DNA of 64,000 nucleotides from Bacteroidota bacterium (GTDB lineage Bacteria; Bacteroidota; Bacteroidia; NS11-12g; UBA955): NCBI GenBank assembly GCA_024103355.1, contig JAGFIU010000024.1, positions 1 to 64,000 of the forward strand, read 5' to 3'. Shown piece by piece: positions 16,463 to 25,215 of this stretch (position 1 is its first letter; each line of letters starts with the position of its first letter). The notes under the pieces were generated by a model. It saw only the letters and a program-made list of their open reading frames with translations, ran no database searches and was not told where the DNA came from. The position numbers and the translations under genes were made by a program.

Positions 16463-18805
16463 TTAAAAACTGAAGTTATAAGTAATTGCAGGAACTGCTC
16501 TTCCTAACACAGAAAATCGGATTGCTTGTGTTTGCATATAATCCTCCGGGTTGGGTTGAAAATATATTGAAAACGGATTTCTTCTTGCATAAACGTTGTA
16601 AACTGAGAACACCCAATTACTTTCCCATTTTTTTCTTTTCTTTCCTCGAATAGTAACCGATAAATCCAAGCGATGGTATGGAGGTATCCTATAATTATTT
16701 CTGGCATTATCTGCAATATTGGGAATGATATATCCTTGAAAATTATATTTGTTTGTGGGGAAAGTTGCCGGAGTTCCTGTATAAAAAACAAAATTGCCTG
16801 ACGCACTGATTTTCTTAGTGATTTCATACATAAGAACCAAATTTAGGTTGTGCGCCCTATCAAATCTCGAAGGATACCATTTCCCGTTGTTAATTCCTTC
16901 CACTAATCTTTCGCTTCGGGCAAGAGTATAGCTAAGCCATCCCGTAAATTTACCGGAGTGTTTTCTTATAAAAAATTCAGCACCATAGGCTCTTCCAATG
17001 CCGGTAAGAAGATTTGCCTCCATAAATTCATTCAACAACAAGGCTGCGTTGTCAATATAATCAACTTGATTGAGTAGCGATTTATAGTAAACCTCCACCG
17101 ATGTTTCCCATTTATCTTCCTGAAAATTGCGGAAATATCCGAGTGCATATTGCAATGCAATTTGTCCCGGAATGTTATTAGTTGCAGGGGTCCAAACATC
17201 TAGAGGGATGGAAGCAGTAGTGTTTGAAATCAATTGGAGATATTGTGCCATTCGATTGAAACTGAGTTTCAATGAGGAAGAAGAATCAATGGTATAAGTT
17301 GCTGCAAAACGTGGTTCAAAATTTCCATAAGAAGCAATAGACTTAAACCAAGCAAATTTTTGAGTATTCTCAAGTGGTTTCAGAATATTAGCTGTTGTAT
17401 CCCTGTAATAATATGCAGTTCCTTTTCCAATGTAGTCAAAATGCGAATATCTCAATCCATAACGTAAATTAAGTCTCTTGCTCACTCTCTGCTCAAAATC
17501 AGCATAAAGAGCATTTTCCCAAGCATATTTATTGTCCAAAGAACGTGTACTGACTACACCATCAAGATTGGTATGTGACGTTCCCGGAATAAAGGTATAG
17601 AATGTTGATTGCCCTCCAAAGTTTAAAACAAAATCAGGTTTGAAATAATAGGTAAACTCCGGTTTAAGACTGTAGTTGATAATATTGGATTTCCAATCAA
17701 AACTACTTTCGCCCATCTTCATGTCAATTTTATAATCATATTTGCTGAAATAAGCAGTTAGATTAGAAAACAATCGATTGGAGAAAACTTTGTTCCATCG
17801 AGCTGTTAGGGTTTGATTACCCCAGTCAAAGCCAAAAATATCAACAGCAGAGAACACATCTCTTCCTAAATATGCAGAAACAAAAATGCGGTTGTTTTTA
17901 TTCAGGTAATAATTGGCCTTTGCAGTAAAATCATAATAATAAAACCGACTTCCTTTCAGTTCTTTACGCATAAAAGGTTTTGCCAAATAATCTATATAAC
18001 TCCTGCGCAATGCAAAGATAAATGAGCCTCTGTTTTTGACAATTGGACCTTCAAAAGCGAGCCTGCTGAAAATCACTCCTATTCCTCCTGTTCCTTGGTA
18101 TTCCTTGTTGTTTCCCTCTTTCATTCTAACATCTAGGATGGATGCAAGTCTGCCACCGTAAACAGCAGGAATACCTCCCTTTATTAATTTTACGTCCATA
18201 ACCGCATCGGGGTTAAACACAGAAAAGAAGCCAAATAAATGGGATGAATTGAAAACCGGAGCTTCATCCAACAACACCAAATTTTGATCAACTGCACTTC
18301 CACGAACATTAAAGCCGGTTGCCCCTTCTCCGACTGTAGTAACTCCCGGCATTAATTGAACCACCCTAACCAAATCCACCTCACCCAAAAATGCCGGTAT
18401 TCTTTGAATTGTCTTTATATTAAGTTTTACCGAACTCATTTCAGTGGACTGAATGTTTTCAGACTTCTTTTTGGCCTGAACCTCTGTAGATTCAAGGATT
18501 GTGGAGATGGGACTTAGTTCTATATTAAGTGTAGTATTTTTCTTTATTTCTCTTATAAATGTTTTATCGGAGAAACCAAGATAGGATATTTTGAAAGTAT
18601 AATTCCCTTCTGGAATTGTCAGCGAATAAAAACCATAAGCATTGGTAACAGTGCCTTGATGCAGTTCTTCAACATAAATATTAGCAGCTATCAATGCCTC
18701 TCCATTGGTTGAATCCTTAATATAGCCACTGATACTAATCTTATTCTGACTTAAAGCATAAAAAGGAATCATCAGTAAGAAGAATAAAGAAAGTTTCCCG
18801 AACAT
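16463..18805 (-). CDS. TonB-dependent outer-membrane receptor
   Basis: 780 residues: signal peptide (to YALSQ, residue about 19), an N-terminal carboxypeptidase-regulatory-like domain (ISISGYIKDSTNGEALIAAN, about 22-105), the plug domain with GFNVRGSAVDQNLVLLDEAPV and VYGGRLASILDVRMKEG (about 125-240) and a 22-strand-type barrel ending in AITYNFSF with a terminal Phe. Such receptors import nutrients or siderophores using TonB energy. The DUF4249 lipoprotein gene follows directly. A candidate -7 box sits 20 bases upstream. The substrate cannot be read from sequence. Confidence 0.92.
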   Translation of the reverse strand: MFGKLSLFFLLMIPFYALSQNKISISGYIKDSTNGEALIAANIYVEELHQGTVTNAYGFYSLTIPEGNYTFKISYLGFSDKTFIREIKKNTTLNIELSPISTILESTEVQAKKKSENIQSTEMSSVKLNIKTIQRIPAFLGEVDLVRVVQLMPGVTTVGEGATGFNVRGSAVDQNLVLLDEAPVFNSSHLFGFFSVFNPDAVMDVKLIKGGIPAVYGGRLASILDVRMKEGNNKEYQGTGGIGVIFSRLAFEGPIVKNRGSFIFALRRSYIDYLAKPFMRKELKGSRFYYYDFTAKANYYLNKNNRIFVSAYLGRDVFSAVDIFGFDWGNQTLTARWNKVFSNRLFSNLTAYFSKYDYKIDMKMGESSFDWKSNIINYSLKPEFTYYFKPDFVLNFGGQSTFYTFIPGTSHTNLDGVVSTRSLDNKYAWENALYADFEQRVSKRLNLRYGLRYSHFDYIGKGTAYYYRDTTANILKPLENTQKFAWFKSIASYGNFEPRFAATYTIDSSSSLKLSFNRMAQYLQLISNTTASIPLDVWTPATNNIPGQIALQYALGYFRNFQEDKWETSVEVYYKSLLNQVDYIDNAALLLNEFMEANLLTGIGRAYGAEFFIRKHSGKFTGWLSYTLARSERLVEGINNGKWYPSRFDRAHNLNLVLMYEITKKISASGNFVFYTGTPATFPTNKYNFQGYIIPNIADNARNNYRIPPYHRLDLSVTIRGKKRKKWESNWVFSVYNVYARRNPFSIYFQPNPEDYMQTQAIRFSVLGRAVPAITYNFSF

Positions 18806-18825
18806 GTAAAATCAAAATCAGCGCG

Positions 18826-18833
18826 CAAAATTA
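18826..18833 (-). promoter_or_regulatory. -7 box of the TonB receptor operon
   Basis: Minus strand TAATTTTG followed by CGCGC, a match to TAnnTTTG with the GC patch seen at other starts here; 20 bases before the ATG at 18805. No well-spaced -33 element is evident. Confidence 0.4.
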
Positions 18834-18998
18834 GATAATTGAAAGAGATTTTTGTTTCAATGCGACAAACTACTAATCTGAACGATGTAGATTCTACCAA
18901 TCAAATTATTCATATTTTGTTATTAAAAACCATTTTAAAATCACTTAAATCAAATAATAAAAATAACACACCACAATAACTAAAATCTTTGTTTTAAC

Positions 18999-19006
18999 TA
19001 TCTTTG
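18999..19006 (+). promoter_or_regulatory. -7 box of the WecA/MraY-like gene
   Basis: TATCTTTG followed by CCGACC, 13 bases before the ATG at 19020. The rest of the 18834-19019 gap is AT-rich with no other feature I can support. Confidence 0.45.
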
Positions 19007-19019
19007 CCGACCAATTTTA

Positions 19020-20078
19020 ATGGAAATTTCATTACCTAACATTAATAACTTGATTGCAGTCATTATCCCACCGATAATACTGTTTCCGGTTTATTATTAT
19101 TTTGCCGTAAGGTTGGGGATATATGACACTCCAATAGGTCGTAGTTCTCATGTTAGGAAGACGGTCACAGGGAGTGGAATCATCTTTACTCTCTGCTTAT
19201 TGGTAACTTCGCTTTTTACAAACCTCAATTTAAGTTATTATTTTTATATCAGTTTGGGATTTGTTGTTTTGGTGAGTTTTGTAGATGATCTCATTTTTGT
19301 AAAAAACTCTTATCGATTCATTGTTCAATTAATCGTAATGGGCGTTTTAGTGTCACTCATTCCTGTATCTGAGAACAATAATGCTATGATAGAAAAAATT
19401 CCGATTTGGGTTGGTGCAATAATCTTTGGGGTATGCATCATTAATGGATTTAACTTCATGGATGGAATAAACGGAATGCTTTCATCTAACAGTTTGGTTG
19501 TATTATTAAGTCTTGCATATCTTAATTCTACATTAACCGATGCCGAAGGTCATTTGATTCAATTTGCAAATCCAATTATAATATATTCATTGATTGCATC
19601 CCTGATTGTCTTCCTCTTTTTCAATTTCAGATACCATGCAAAAATGTTTATGGGAGATGCGGGAAGCGTGGGTATTGCATTTATCATTACTTATCTCATA
19701 TTCATGTTGATTTCTAAAACAGGTAATTTGTCGTACATCTTATTGTTTTCAGTTCTGGGGATAGATTCTGGATTAACCGTCATATATAAACTTATTCTCA
19801 AAGAAAATATCTTTATTCCTCATAGAGATTTCCTTTTCAAAAAGCTTGTACATATTGGGAAGATTGTGCATATCAAGGTTTCACTTATTTATGCTTCAAT
19901 CCAAGCATTCATAAACGCAATCGTAATCTTTCTTCCAATTAATAAGAGTGTTTATGCACAGATTTCACTTGTTTTTATATTGATCTCTGCTCAAATTGCA
20001 CTGTTTATTATTGTTAGGAATAGATATACAAAGACTAGAATATCAAATGTATTTATTGAGAAGAAGACAAAGGATTGA
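19020..20078 (+). CDS. WecA/MraY-superfamily sugar-1-phosphate transferase
   Basis: 352 residues, about ten to eleven membrane helices. It carries the family's acidic motifs: VDDLIFVKN (about residue 88), NFMDGINGM (about 145) and FMGDAGSVG (about 210), the last being the catalytic GDxGS loop. The family moves a sugar-1-phosphate from a UDP-sugar to undecaprenyl phosphate, starting a lipid-linked glycan. It lacks the features specific to MraY (peptidoglycan), so it is more likely a WecA-type initiator of O-antigen or another surface glycan. It has its own -7 box, and no glycan cluster is adjacent. Confidence 0.87.
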   Translation: MEISLPNINNLIAVIIPPIILFPVYYYFAVRLGIYDTPIGRSSHVRKTVTGSGIIFTLCLLVTSLFTNLNLSYYFYISLGFVVLVSFVDDLIFVKNSYRFIVQLIVMGVLVSLIPVSENNNAMIEKIPIWVGAIIFGVCIINGFNFMDGINGMLSSNSLVVLLSLAYLNSTLTDAEGHLIQFANPIIIYSLIASLIVFLFFNFRYHAKMFMGDAGSVGIAFIITYLIFMLISKTGNLSYILLFSVLGIDSGLTVIYKLILKENIFIPHRDFLFKKLVHIGKIVHIKVSLIYASIQAFINAIVIFLPINKSVYAQISLVFILISAQIALFIIVRNRYTKTRISNVFIEKKTKD

Positions 20079-20089
20079 TTGTGCATAGA

Positions 20090-20108
20090 TTTTATTTTTT
20101 CAATAAAA
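20090..20108. terminator. AT-rich hairpin after the WecA-like gene
   Basis: TTTTATT-TTTTC-AATAAAA is a 7-bp perfect inverted repeat 11 bases after the stop. It is all A/T and is not followed by a T run on the plus strand, so a terminator role is uncertain. Confidence 0.25.
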
Positions 20109-20150
20109 ACAATCAGTGTATTTCACGACTTGAATTAAGTCAGTATAATT

Positions 20151-20888
20151 ATGAACAAGAGTAGTAAGTATGAACAGTTGTATTTGGATGGTCCGAGAAG
20201 CAGATGGTACGAGCTAAAATTTACCTATAGAGTATTCAAAGAGTTTATAAGAGGATATAGGACACTTCACTTTGCTGGTCCCAGTGTTGCTGTTTTTGGT
20301 TCTGCACGCTTTAAGGAAGACCATCCATATTATCAACTCGGTGTTGAAGTCGGAAAGCGACTAGCAAAAATGGGGTTTGCGGTAATGACAGGAGGAGGCC
20401 CCGGGATTATGGAAGCTGCTTGTAAAGGAGCACATGAGATGGGAGGAAAGGCAATTGGTTGCAACATCATCTTACCTTTTGAGCAACAACCTAATCCATA
20501 CGCAAATATTCAAGTGAACTTCAAATATTTCTTTGTAAGAAAAGTATTAATGTTTAAATATTCCTTTGGATTTATTATACTGCCGGGTGGAATTGGCACA
20601 TTAGACGAAATGTTTGAGGCACTGACTCTAGTGCAGACACAAAAGATAGAGGGTTTCCCAATTGTGCTGATAGGCAAAGATTTTTGGGACGGAACAATTA
20701 AGCAATTACAAGATTTTGATAAAGAAGGTACTGCTCATTGGGATGAATTGCCTTCATTTAAAATTACAGACGACATTGATGAAGCACTAAAATTTATCAA
20801 TGAGCATGCAATAAAGAAGTTTGGGCTGTCAAAAAGAGACAGTGAATACACCCCTAAACCTTGGTTGTTCGAAAAAGCAGGATTATAA
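20151..20888 (+). CDS. LOG-family protein (TIGR00730), nucleotide phosphoribohydrolase-like
   Basis: 245 residues with a Rossmann-like fold: VAVFGSARFKEDHPYY, the loop MTGGGPGIMEAACKGA and the signature PGGIGTLDEMFEALT. LOG proteins cleave the N-glycosidic bond of nucleoside 5'-monophosphates (cytokinin precursors in plants, AMP-like substrates in some bacteria). The PGGxGTxxE motif is intact, so activity is likely, but the natural substrate is unknown. It lies 6 bases upstream of the Gcr-like membrane protein gene and is probably co-transcribed with it. Confidence 0.85.
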   Translation: MNKSSKYEQLYLDGPRSRWYELKFTYRVFKEFIRGYRTLHFAGPSVAVFGSARFKEDHPYYQLGVEVGKRLAKMGFAVMTGGGPGIMEAACKGAHEMGGKAIGCNIILPFEQQPNPYANIQVNFKYFFVRKVLMFKYSFGFIILPGGIGTLDEMFEALTLVQTQKIEGFPIVLIGKDFWDGTIKQLQDFDKEGTAHWDELPSFKITDDIDEALKFINEHAIKKFGLSKRDSEYTPKPWLFEKAGL

Positions 20889-20894
20889 GAAAAT

Positions 20895-22949
20895 ATGCAC
20901 CTTAGTTCAATGTACGATATCCTGGTCAGGATAGCAAAAAGCAAGGAATCCAATCCTGATTATCTTGCACATATAGTTCAAAGGTTGAGACCTATAAACT
21001 ATAAAAACACAGCTTATTCTGTAGATAGATTTAATGATTTTATTTTTATCTTAGAAAAGGATGATTTCTTGCTCTCCGGATTCAGAGAATATATTCACAG
21101 ACTAATAAAAAACAGAAAATTCAGTTTACTGATAGCAGACTTGGGTATTGTTTCATCAGGAGGATTTCGCAGAGAAATATTCAAGCGTTTTTATCATAAG
21201 ATTCTACCAATCCAACCTCCGGAGAACAGCATGGATTATTTGGTAACCAATGTTTTTTACCACAGAAAAGACCACCGATGGTTCTCTGCTATCGGTGAAA
21301 AAAGTTGGCAGAAATTATTTGACTTACTAAGTTTCAAACCTATTTCAGAGTTAAACAATGATAGCTTTGTAATATCCGAATTATTATTCTCTATAGAACT
21401 CCTTGCACTTCGCATATCCGGTACTGCAATGGATTATTCTTTGCTGAGAATGCTACCTGAATATTCAGGTTTTGACAGTCCGTTTATCAATTTGCAGAAA
21501 GATATCTCAATAATGGTTGATGGTTTCAAACAAGGGACCCACAAAAGAGCCGAAGATGATATTAATGTTAAACAAGTAAAAATTCTTATCAAGCAATGCC
21601 AAGACTATCTTAAAAAAGCGATGGAAAACAAAGAGCGTTACGGAATAAGTTTTTTTACTACCATCAAGTTTGTTAGGATACAACAACAGTTAGATAGGCT
21701 GGAGTTTATTCTCAATTATTTGGTTGAAAACAATGAACAAAAAAGCGAGCATATCAAAACTATTCATTTCTTAAACCAAATTATCAGATTGAATGCCAAG
21801 AAAAATAACATTAGAGAGTTCTTGCGAACTTCAACAAGTTTGGTTGCATACCAGATTACTCAACATACCGGTAAAACTGGCGAACATTATATTACAGAAT
21901 CAAGAGCAGGATACCGAAAAATGTTTTTTTCTGCTGCCGGAGGCGGTGTTATTGTTGGAATTCTTTGCATTTTCAAAGCAATGCTCTCTAACATTGATAC
22001 AAGTCCGTTCGGTCAGGCATTTCTTTATAGCTTCAATTATGCAATGGGGTTCATTGCAATTTATTTGTTCCATTTTACCCTTGCCACCAAACAACCGGCA
22101 ATGACTGCTGCCACATTGGCTAAAGCACTCAAACCCGAAAGAAAAGGCGAAGTAAGTTATTCAAATTTTGCTGACTTATTTGCCAGACTCTTCCGTTCGC
22201 AATTTATTGCCTTTATTGGTAATGTATTTTTAGCTTTCCCTGTAGCGATACTTCTTTTCCTTGTTTGGAAATATGTTTTCGGTTCTGATTTTCTCTCAGC
22301 AGAACACAGTCGTCAAATGCTGAATGATGTTAATTTTTTTAAATCCAAAGCAATTGTACATGCGGCACTGACCGGTGTTTTCTTATTTTTAAGTGGTTTA
22401 ATCTCCGGGTATTATATCAATCGCAATATTCATGACAGAATTTCATTACGTATTAAGAAACATCCAATTCTTAGGAAATTTTTCCCCGACAAGGCTTTAG
22501 AAAAAATTGCAAATACATATAACAAACACATAGGTGGAATTGCCGGAAATTTTTTGTTTGGTATAATGTTAGGTAGTACGGGTGCAATTGGGATGTTCTT
22601 TGGATTAGATTTAGGTATCAGGCATATTACCTTTGCTGCCGGAAACCTTGGTCTTGCTTTGTTAGGGCTTAATTTTGACATCACTATCGGAGATATTATA
22701 ATCGCTGTTTTGTGTATAGGGTTAATCGGATTTTTCAATTTCATTGTGAGTTTTGTGCTCTCTATGATTGTCGCCTTAAGGTCACGCAATCTAAAATTGT
22801 TTGATATTAAACCCATTTTTGATGCTATATGGGTACGATTTAAACAAAACAAACGAGACTTTTTCTTCCCTCCACCAAAAAAAATCTATGCATTAAAAGA
22901 AGAAGCTGAATCATTGATTGTACACACAGAGAAAGAAAATGAAGAATAA
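20895..22949 (+). CDS. Gcr-type 'site-specific recombinase' family membrane protein
   Basis: 684 residues. The first half is soluble and helical (to about 340) and the second half has about six to seven membrane helices (about 345-640), ending in a basic tail. The layout and the segment AATLAKALKPERKGE match the family labelled site-specific recombinase (Gcr, PF10136). That label comes from an old genetic study; a polytopic membrane protein with no nuclease or recombinase motif is unlikely to recombine DNA, and I see none here. Treat as a membrane protein of unknown function. It follows the LOG gene by 6 bases. Confidence 0.72.
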   Translation: MHLSSMYDILVRIAKSKESNPDYLAHIVQRLRPINYKNTAYSVDRFNDFIFILEKDDFLLSGFREYIHRLIKNRKFSLLIADLGIVSSGGFRREIFKRFYHKILPIQPPENSMDYLVTNVFYHRKDHRWFSAIGEKSWQKLFDLLSFKPISELNNDSFVISELLFSIELLALRISGTAMDYSLLRMLPEYSGFDSPFINLQKDISIMVDGFKQGTHKRAEDDINVKQVKILIKQCQDYLKKAMENKERYGISFFTTIKFVRIQQQLDRLEFILNYLVENNEQKSEHIKTIHFLNQIIRLNAKKNNIREFLRTSTSLVAYQITQHTGKTGEHYITESRAGYRKMFFSAAGGGVIVGILCIFKAMLSNIDTSPFGQAFLYSFNYAMGFIAIYLFHFTLATKQPAMTAATLAKALKPERKGEVSYSNFADLFARLFRSQFIAFIGNVFLAFPVAILLFLVWKYVFGSDFLSAEHSRQMLNDVNFFKSKAIVHAALTGVFLFLSGLISGYYINRNIHDRISLRIKKHPILRKFFPDKALEKIANTYNKHIGGIAGNFLFGIMLGSTGAIGMFFGLDLGIRHITFAAGNLGLALLGLNFDITIGDIIIAVLCIGLIGFFNFIVSFVLSMIVALRSRNLKLFDIKPIFDAIWVRFKQNKRDFFFPPPKKIYALKEEAESLIVHTEKENEE

Positions 22950-22965
22950 CATTCACTTTCCTCAC

Positions 22966-22973
22966 TATTTTTG
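22966..22973 (+). promoter_or_regulatory. -7 box just upstream of the GT9 gene
   Basis: TATTTTTG ends only 6 bases before the ATG at 22980, implying a very short or absent leader. No -33 match at 18-19 bases. Confidence 0.35.
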
Positions 22974-22979
22974 CAAATA

Positions 22980-23954
22980 ATGAAATTACTCGTAGTCAGA
23001 TTTAGCTCCATAGGCGACATAGTATTGACTTCGCCTATTCTACGATGTATCAAAGAACAAATCAAAGGGGCCGAACTCCATTTTGCAACCAAACTTCAGT
23101 ATAAATCTATTGCTGAATTTAATCCTCACATTGACAAACTACATCTGCTTTCTGATAATTTCAAAGAATTTATTCATCAACTCAAACAAGAGAAGTTTGA
23201 TTTTGTGGTGGACTTGCATCATAACCTCAGAACTTTCAGGCTTAAAGCCGCTTTGGGAGCAAAATCAAAGAGTTTTGAAAAACTCAATTTCCAGAAATGG
23301 CTTACTGTTCGTACTTGCAATAAAAAACACATGCCAGATATCCATATTGTGGATAGGTATATGAATACTGTAAAGACTCTTGGAATTGTCAACGATAATA
23401 AAGGATTAGAGTATTATTGCGGGGAAATAGCACTCCCCGAAGAATACGTTTATATAACCCAAAAGCCTTATCATGCTGTTGCAATTGGCGGTACTTATTT
23501 TACTAAAAGAATGCCGGTTAACAAACTTGCAGAACTTCTAAATAAATCAAGCCTTCCCTTGATTCTTTTGGGTGGAAGTGAAGATTTTGAGAGAGGCGAA
23601 GAGTTAACTAATTTGCTTAAAGACAAGATAACTTATAACCTTTGCGGAAAATTATCTATTACTCAAAGTGCGCTAATTATCAAGGATTGTCAAAAATTAG
23701 TTACCCATGACACCGGATTAATGCACATTGGAGCAGCCTTTGACAAACCTATTATTTCAATATGGGGCAATACCATTCCGGAATTTGGGATGACACCCTA
23801 TTTCCCGAAAGGAAGCAAAGCTGCCAAACAAAGTAAAATCTTAGAAGTAGAGAACTTGTATTGTCGTCCGTGCAGCAAATTAGGCTTTGACCATTGCCCT
23901 AAAGGGCATTTCAAGTGTATGAGAGATATTGATTTTAGCCATGTCGAACTTTAA
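22980..23954 (+). CDS. Glycosyltransferase family 9 (heptosyltransferase-like)
   Basis: About 324 residues from MKLLVVRFSSIGDIVLTSPI, the typical N-terminus of ADP-heptose:LPS heptosyltransferases; a TTG 9 bases earlier is possible but overlaps a promoter-like box. The C-terminal donor domain has AIGGTYFTKRMP, LLGGSEDFERGEELTN and the key THDTGLMHIGAAFDKP. Members add heptose (or a related sugar) to the inner core of lipopolysaccharide. No other core-sugar genes are nearby, so the sugar is uncertain. The next gene, mnmD, starts inside its last codons. Confidence 0.87.
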   Translation: MKLLVVRFSSIGDIVLTSPILRCIKEQIKGAELHFATKLQYKSIAEFNPHIDKLHLLSDNFKEFIHQLKQEKFDFVVDLHHNLRTFRLKAALGAKSKSFEKLNFQKWLTVRTCNKKHMPDIHIVDRYMNTVKTLGIVNDNKGLEYYCGEIALPEEYVYITQKPYHAVAIGGTYFTKRMPVNKLAELLNKSSLPLILLGGSEDFERGEELTNLLKDKITYNLCGKLSITQSALIIKDCQKLVTHDTGLMHIGAAFDKPIISIWGNTIPEFGMTPYFPKGSKAAKQSKILEVENLYCRPCSKLGFDHCPKGHFKCMRDIDFSHVEL

Positions 23955-24624
23955 CCCTGAAAAGCCTATTTTACAAAAAACAGAAGATGGCAGTCACACA
24001 CTCTATCTTCAAAACTTGGATGAAACCTATCACAGTTCAACAGGTGCACTAACAGAAAGTATCCATGTATATATCAATCATGGTTTTCGTTGTATTAAGC
24101 AAAAGGAAAAAATAAAGATTCTGGAAGTAGGCTTTGGCACCGGAATGAATGCAGTCTTAACATATATTGAAGCACAAAAAAAACATCAAAATGTTGAATA
24201 CCACAGCTTAGAGCCATTTCCTATTCCACAAGATTTGGTTTTTGATTTAGACATGGGTTTTATCACACAACAACAAGCATTAAAAATGATTTTAACTCAA
24301 TTGCATGCACAAGCTGACAACACTGAGTTGACATTGGAAAATCTTTTTTCTTTCACCCGTTTGAACAAAACTATACAAGAATTTGAAGAAAAACCCTCCT
24401 ATTATGATTTGATATACTATGATGCCTTTGCACCACGCAAACAACCTGAAATGTGGGAGAAAGCTATTTTGCAAAAATGCGTGAACATGCTTTGCAAAGA
24501 CGGAATATTGATTACTTATTGCGCAAACGGACAATTTAAGCGCGACTTGAGGTCAATGGGTATGCTCTTATCCAATCCTCCGGGAATTGGTCCTCGAAGA
24601 GAAATAACACAAGCAAGAAAATAA
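23941..24624 (+). CDS. mnmD: tRNA 5-methylaminomethyl-2-thiouridine methyltransferase (MnmD)
   Basis: About 227 residues from ATG 23941 (MSNFNPEKPILQKTEDGSHT), overlapping the GT9 gene by 14 bases; an ATG at 23929 is less likely. It has the methyltransferase domain of MnmC without the oxidase domain: SAM loop ILEVGFGTGMNA, then the signature YYDAFAPRKQPEMW and a late LITYCANGQFKRDLRSMG. It completes mnm5s2U34 in the wobble position of several tRNAs. Stand-alone MnmD occurs in bacteria lacking the MnmC fusion. The overlap suggests co-translation with the GT9 gene, with no obvious functional link. Confidence 0.88.
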   Translation: MSNFNPEKPILQKTEDGSHTLYLQNLDETYHSSTGALTESIHVYINHGFRCIKQKEKIKILEVGFGTGMNAVLTYIEAQKKHQNVEYHSLEPFPIPQDLVFDLDMGFITQQQALKMILTQLHAQADNTELTLENLFSFTRLNKTIQEFEEKPSYYDLIYYDAFAPRKQPEMWEKAILQKCVNMLCKDGILITYCANGQFKRDLRSMGMLLSNPPGIGPRREITQARK

Positions 24625-24630
24625 GAGAGG

Positions 24631-25041
24631 TTATTCTAACTCTATCCTATCAGCCGAATCAATTATATTGTCTGAACCTTCTGACATTCTTTCCAAACCC
24701 ATTTTATTAAGTTCAGACAAGGTATAATTGTCAGTTGTCGTTGTCATCAACCATGAATTCCCTCTTTGTCTGAAGATTTGAACGATGACTCCAAAAAGCT
24801 CTTTAAAACTAGATTCAACTTCTGCAACTGTACTATTATCATCAATCGCAATTTCTCCACCACCCCCTATTCCTCCTATGTCCGAGAGGGTAGCTTCATA
24901 ATCTTTAATTTGTTCATTTGATGTATAATTACCATCCTTATTAATATCAATAAAGAAGTCGATTTTTAAAGCATTGAATTTGCGATGAAAAGCGGTTTTG
25001 ATCTCTTGCAAAGTAGTTAGTGGTGTGATTGATATACTCAT
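24631..25041 (-). CDS. Unknown protein with internal duplication and EF-hand-like loop
   Basis: About 136 residues from ATG 25041 (MSISITPLTTLQE); an ATG at 25101 would add 20 residues without clear signal-peptide form. Two halves align: TLQEIKTAFHRKFNALKIDFF matches TVAEVESSFKELFGVIVQIF, and each half ends in a TLS element (ATLSDIGG, YTLSELNKMG). Between the halves' conserved blocks, the first copy has DINKDGNYTSNE, which fits the 12-residue EF-hand loop at positions 1, 3, 5, 6, 9 and 12, suggesting calcium binding; the second copy lacks it. I recall similar two-repeat bacterial proteins without known function. No export signal from this start; convergent with mnmD. Confidence 0.6.
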   Translation of the reverse strand: MSISITPLTTLQEIKTAFHRKFNALKIDFFIDINKDGNYTSNEQIKDYEATLSDIGGIGGGGEIAIDDNSTVAEVESSFKELFGVIVQIFRQRGNSWLMTTTTDNYTLSELNKMGLERMSEGSDNIIDSADRIELE

Positions 25042-25188
25042 AACTGTTAAATTTAATATAATCGCAAAGTAGCATAATTTCATGCAAAGAAAAAATGACA
25101 AGTATCATATTATGTATGAATCTTCACAATAGAAGGGATAAAAATATTGGGAGAAAATAGCAATTTCGAATTTGGTAACTTAAAAACT

Positions 25189-25196
25189 TACCTTTG
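25189..25196 (+). promoter_or_regulatory. -7 box of the mevalonate block
   Basis: TACCTTTG followed by CCAC, 19 bases before the TTG start at 25216. A TTTG at 25171-25174 is only 14 bases upstream, shorter than usual. Confidence 0.45.
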
Positions 25197-25215
25197 CCAC
25201 AACTAAAAAAATAAA

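Noticed and set aside
18834-19019. Searched the longest gaps (18806-19019, 46152-46353, 25042-25215, 36730-36886, 5803-5954) for tRNA, small RNA or riboswitch
   Set aside because: Apart from -7 boxes they are AT-rich with only short chance inverted repeats (for example GTAGATTCTAC at 18887-18897); no cloverleaf or known aptamer core is visible.
20127-20141. GACTT-GAATT-AAGTC inverted repeat upstream of the LOG gene as an operator
   Set aside because: A 5-bp arm repeat is expected by chance in AT-rich DNA, and no regulator gene is nearby.
20895-22949. Possible mobile element because of the 'site-specific recombinase' family name
   Set aside because: The protein is a multi-helix membrane protein without integrase or resolvase motifs, there are no flanking repeats, and neighbours are ordinary chromosomal genes.
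24625-24645. AGAGGTTA/TAACTCT hairpin between mnmD and the EF-hand-loop gene
   Set aside because: The stem has a bulge, overlaps the coding end of one gene and lacks a T run.
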